Assembly (NCBI GenBank): GCA_964475955.1
Contig: CAYYZY010000048.1
Location: 1 to 45,349, forward strand
Source of the DNA: DATKZH01 sp964475955
GTDB lineage: Bacteria; Planctomycetota; Planctomycetia; Pirellulales; Thermoguttaceae
Direction of reading: 5' to 3'
Length of the DNA: 45,349 bases
Part shown: positions 45,279 to 45,349 of the stretch, in pieces
Position numbering within the stretch: the first letter of the stretch is position 1
Layout: the number at the start of each line of letters is the position of its first letter
The notes under the pieces: model-generated
Databases searched by the model: none
Told to the model about the DNA's origin: nothing
What the model saw: only the letters and a program-made list of their open reading frames with translations
Program-made: the position numbers and the translations under genes

Positions 45279-45349
45279 CTACCCCTCCGACGTCGCCTGC
45301 AAGTGGACGGTCAGCTCGCCCGCGTTGTCGTCCAGCTCGGCCGGCGAGT
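45279..45349 (-). CDS. 3' end of an unidentified gene
   Basis: The minus-strand frame reads ...SPAELDDNAGELTVHLQATS and ends EG-stop at 45279-45281. Only about 23 codons are inside the window, so no family can be assigned; the clean frame next to the window edge suggests a real gene, but this is weak. Confidence 0.4.
   Translation of the reverse strand, partial: SPAELDDNAGELTVHLQATSEG

Overview
The window is a GC-rich (roughly two-thirds G+C by eye) stretch of bacterial chromosome, most likely from a planctomycete, probably Pirellulales. The inference rests on gene content: a secreted DUF1080 protein, DUF1207 and DUF1573 proteins, a giant VWA protein with Gly/Met-rich linkers, a GH51 glycosidase, and many short palindromic repeats between genes. 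A run of exactly 100 N inside a tandem repeat shows that this is a scaffolded draft assembly. I see no tRNA, rRNA, CRISPR array, transposase, integrase or phage gene.

Layout. 1-7414: housekeeping genes purL (cut by the window edge) and tyrA on the minus strand, aat on the plus strand, then a secreted DUF1080 protein, an HtrA-type protease and an SLC13/RCK_C transporter. 7904-14921: two large secreted proteins on the plus strand. The first is an extremely acidic, Tyr-rich repeat protein interrupted by the assembly gap; the second is a VWA / coiled-coil / secretin-N0-like / TPR-like / beta-domain protein. 14984-23378: minus-strand tsaD, an S41 protease, a zinc-ribbon protein, a DUF1207 protein, a DUF1573 protein and a UroD-family protein. 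23825-26230: a GH51 arabinofuranosidase. 26391-31394: a minus-strand locus kdsD - kdsC - very large LptC/LptA-like protein, in the same order as the proteobacterial kdsD-kdsC-lptC-lptA locus. 31858-35177: alpha-glucan phosphorylase, a hotdog thioesterase and an NAD(P)H:quinone oxidoreductase-like flavoprotein. 35399-39638: alpha/beta hydrolase, HEAT/TPR protein and two secreted thioredoxin-fold proteins. 40091-45349: a Met-rich membrane-anchored protein, a stand-alone response regulator, a PrsW-like protease, two YbjQ-family proteins and the 3' end of one more gene.

What stands out. (1) At least eight kinds of short palindromes lie in the gaps between genes. Most share one design: a 4-nt foot (GTAG, or GTGG in one family), a 7-9 bp perfect stem and a tiny loop, often paired in inverted orientation. 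This is the design of REP/BIME elements mobilised by RAYT transposases, but here the stem sequences are strongly diversified. (2) The acidic Tyr-rich protein alternates Glu/Asp with Tyr over hundreds of residues and carries freshly duplicated 34- and 41-residue units. (3) The 1053-residue single-pass protein next to kdsC occupies the lptC/lptA position and may be a one-piece lipopolysaccharide bridge. (4) The VWA protein combines domains usually found apart.

Starts were chosen mainly by ribosome-binding sites and family alignment, and several differ from the longest open frame (tyrA, aat, tsaD, S41 protease, kdsC, kdsD, thioredoxins, YbjQ, the Met-rich protein). Promoter calls are by eye from -35/-10 matches with 16-18 nt spacing.
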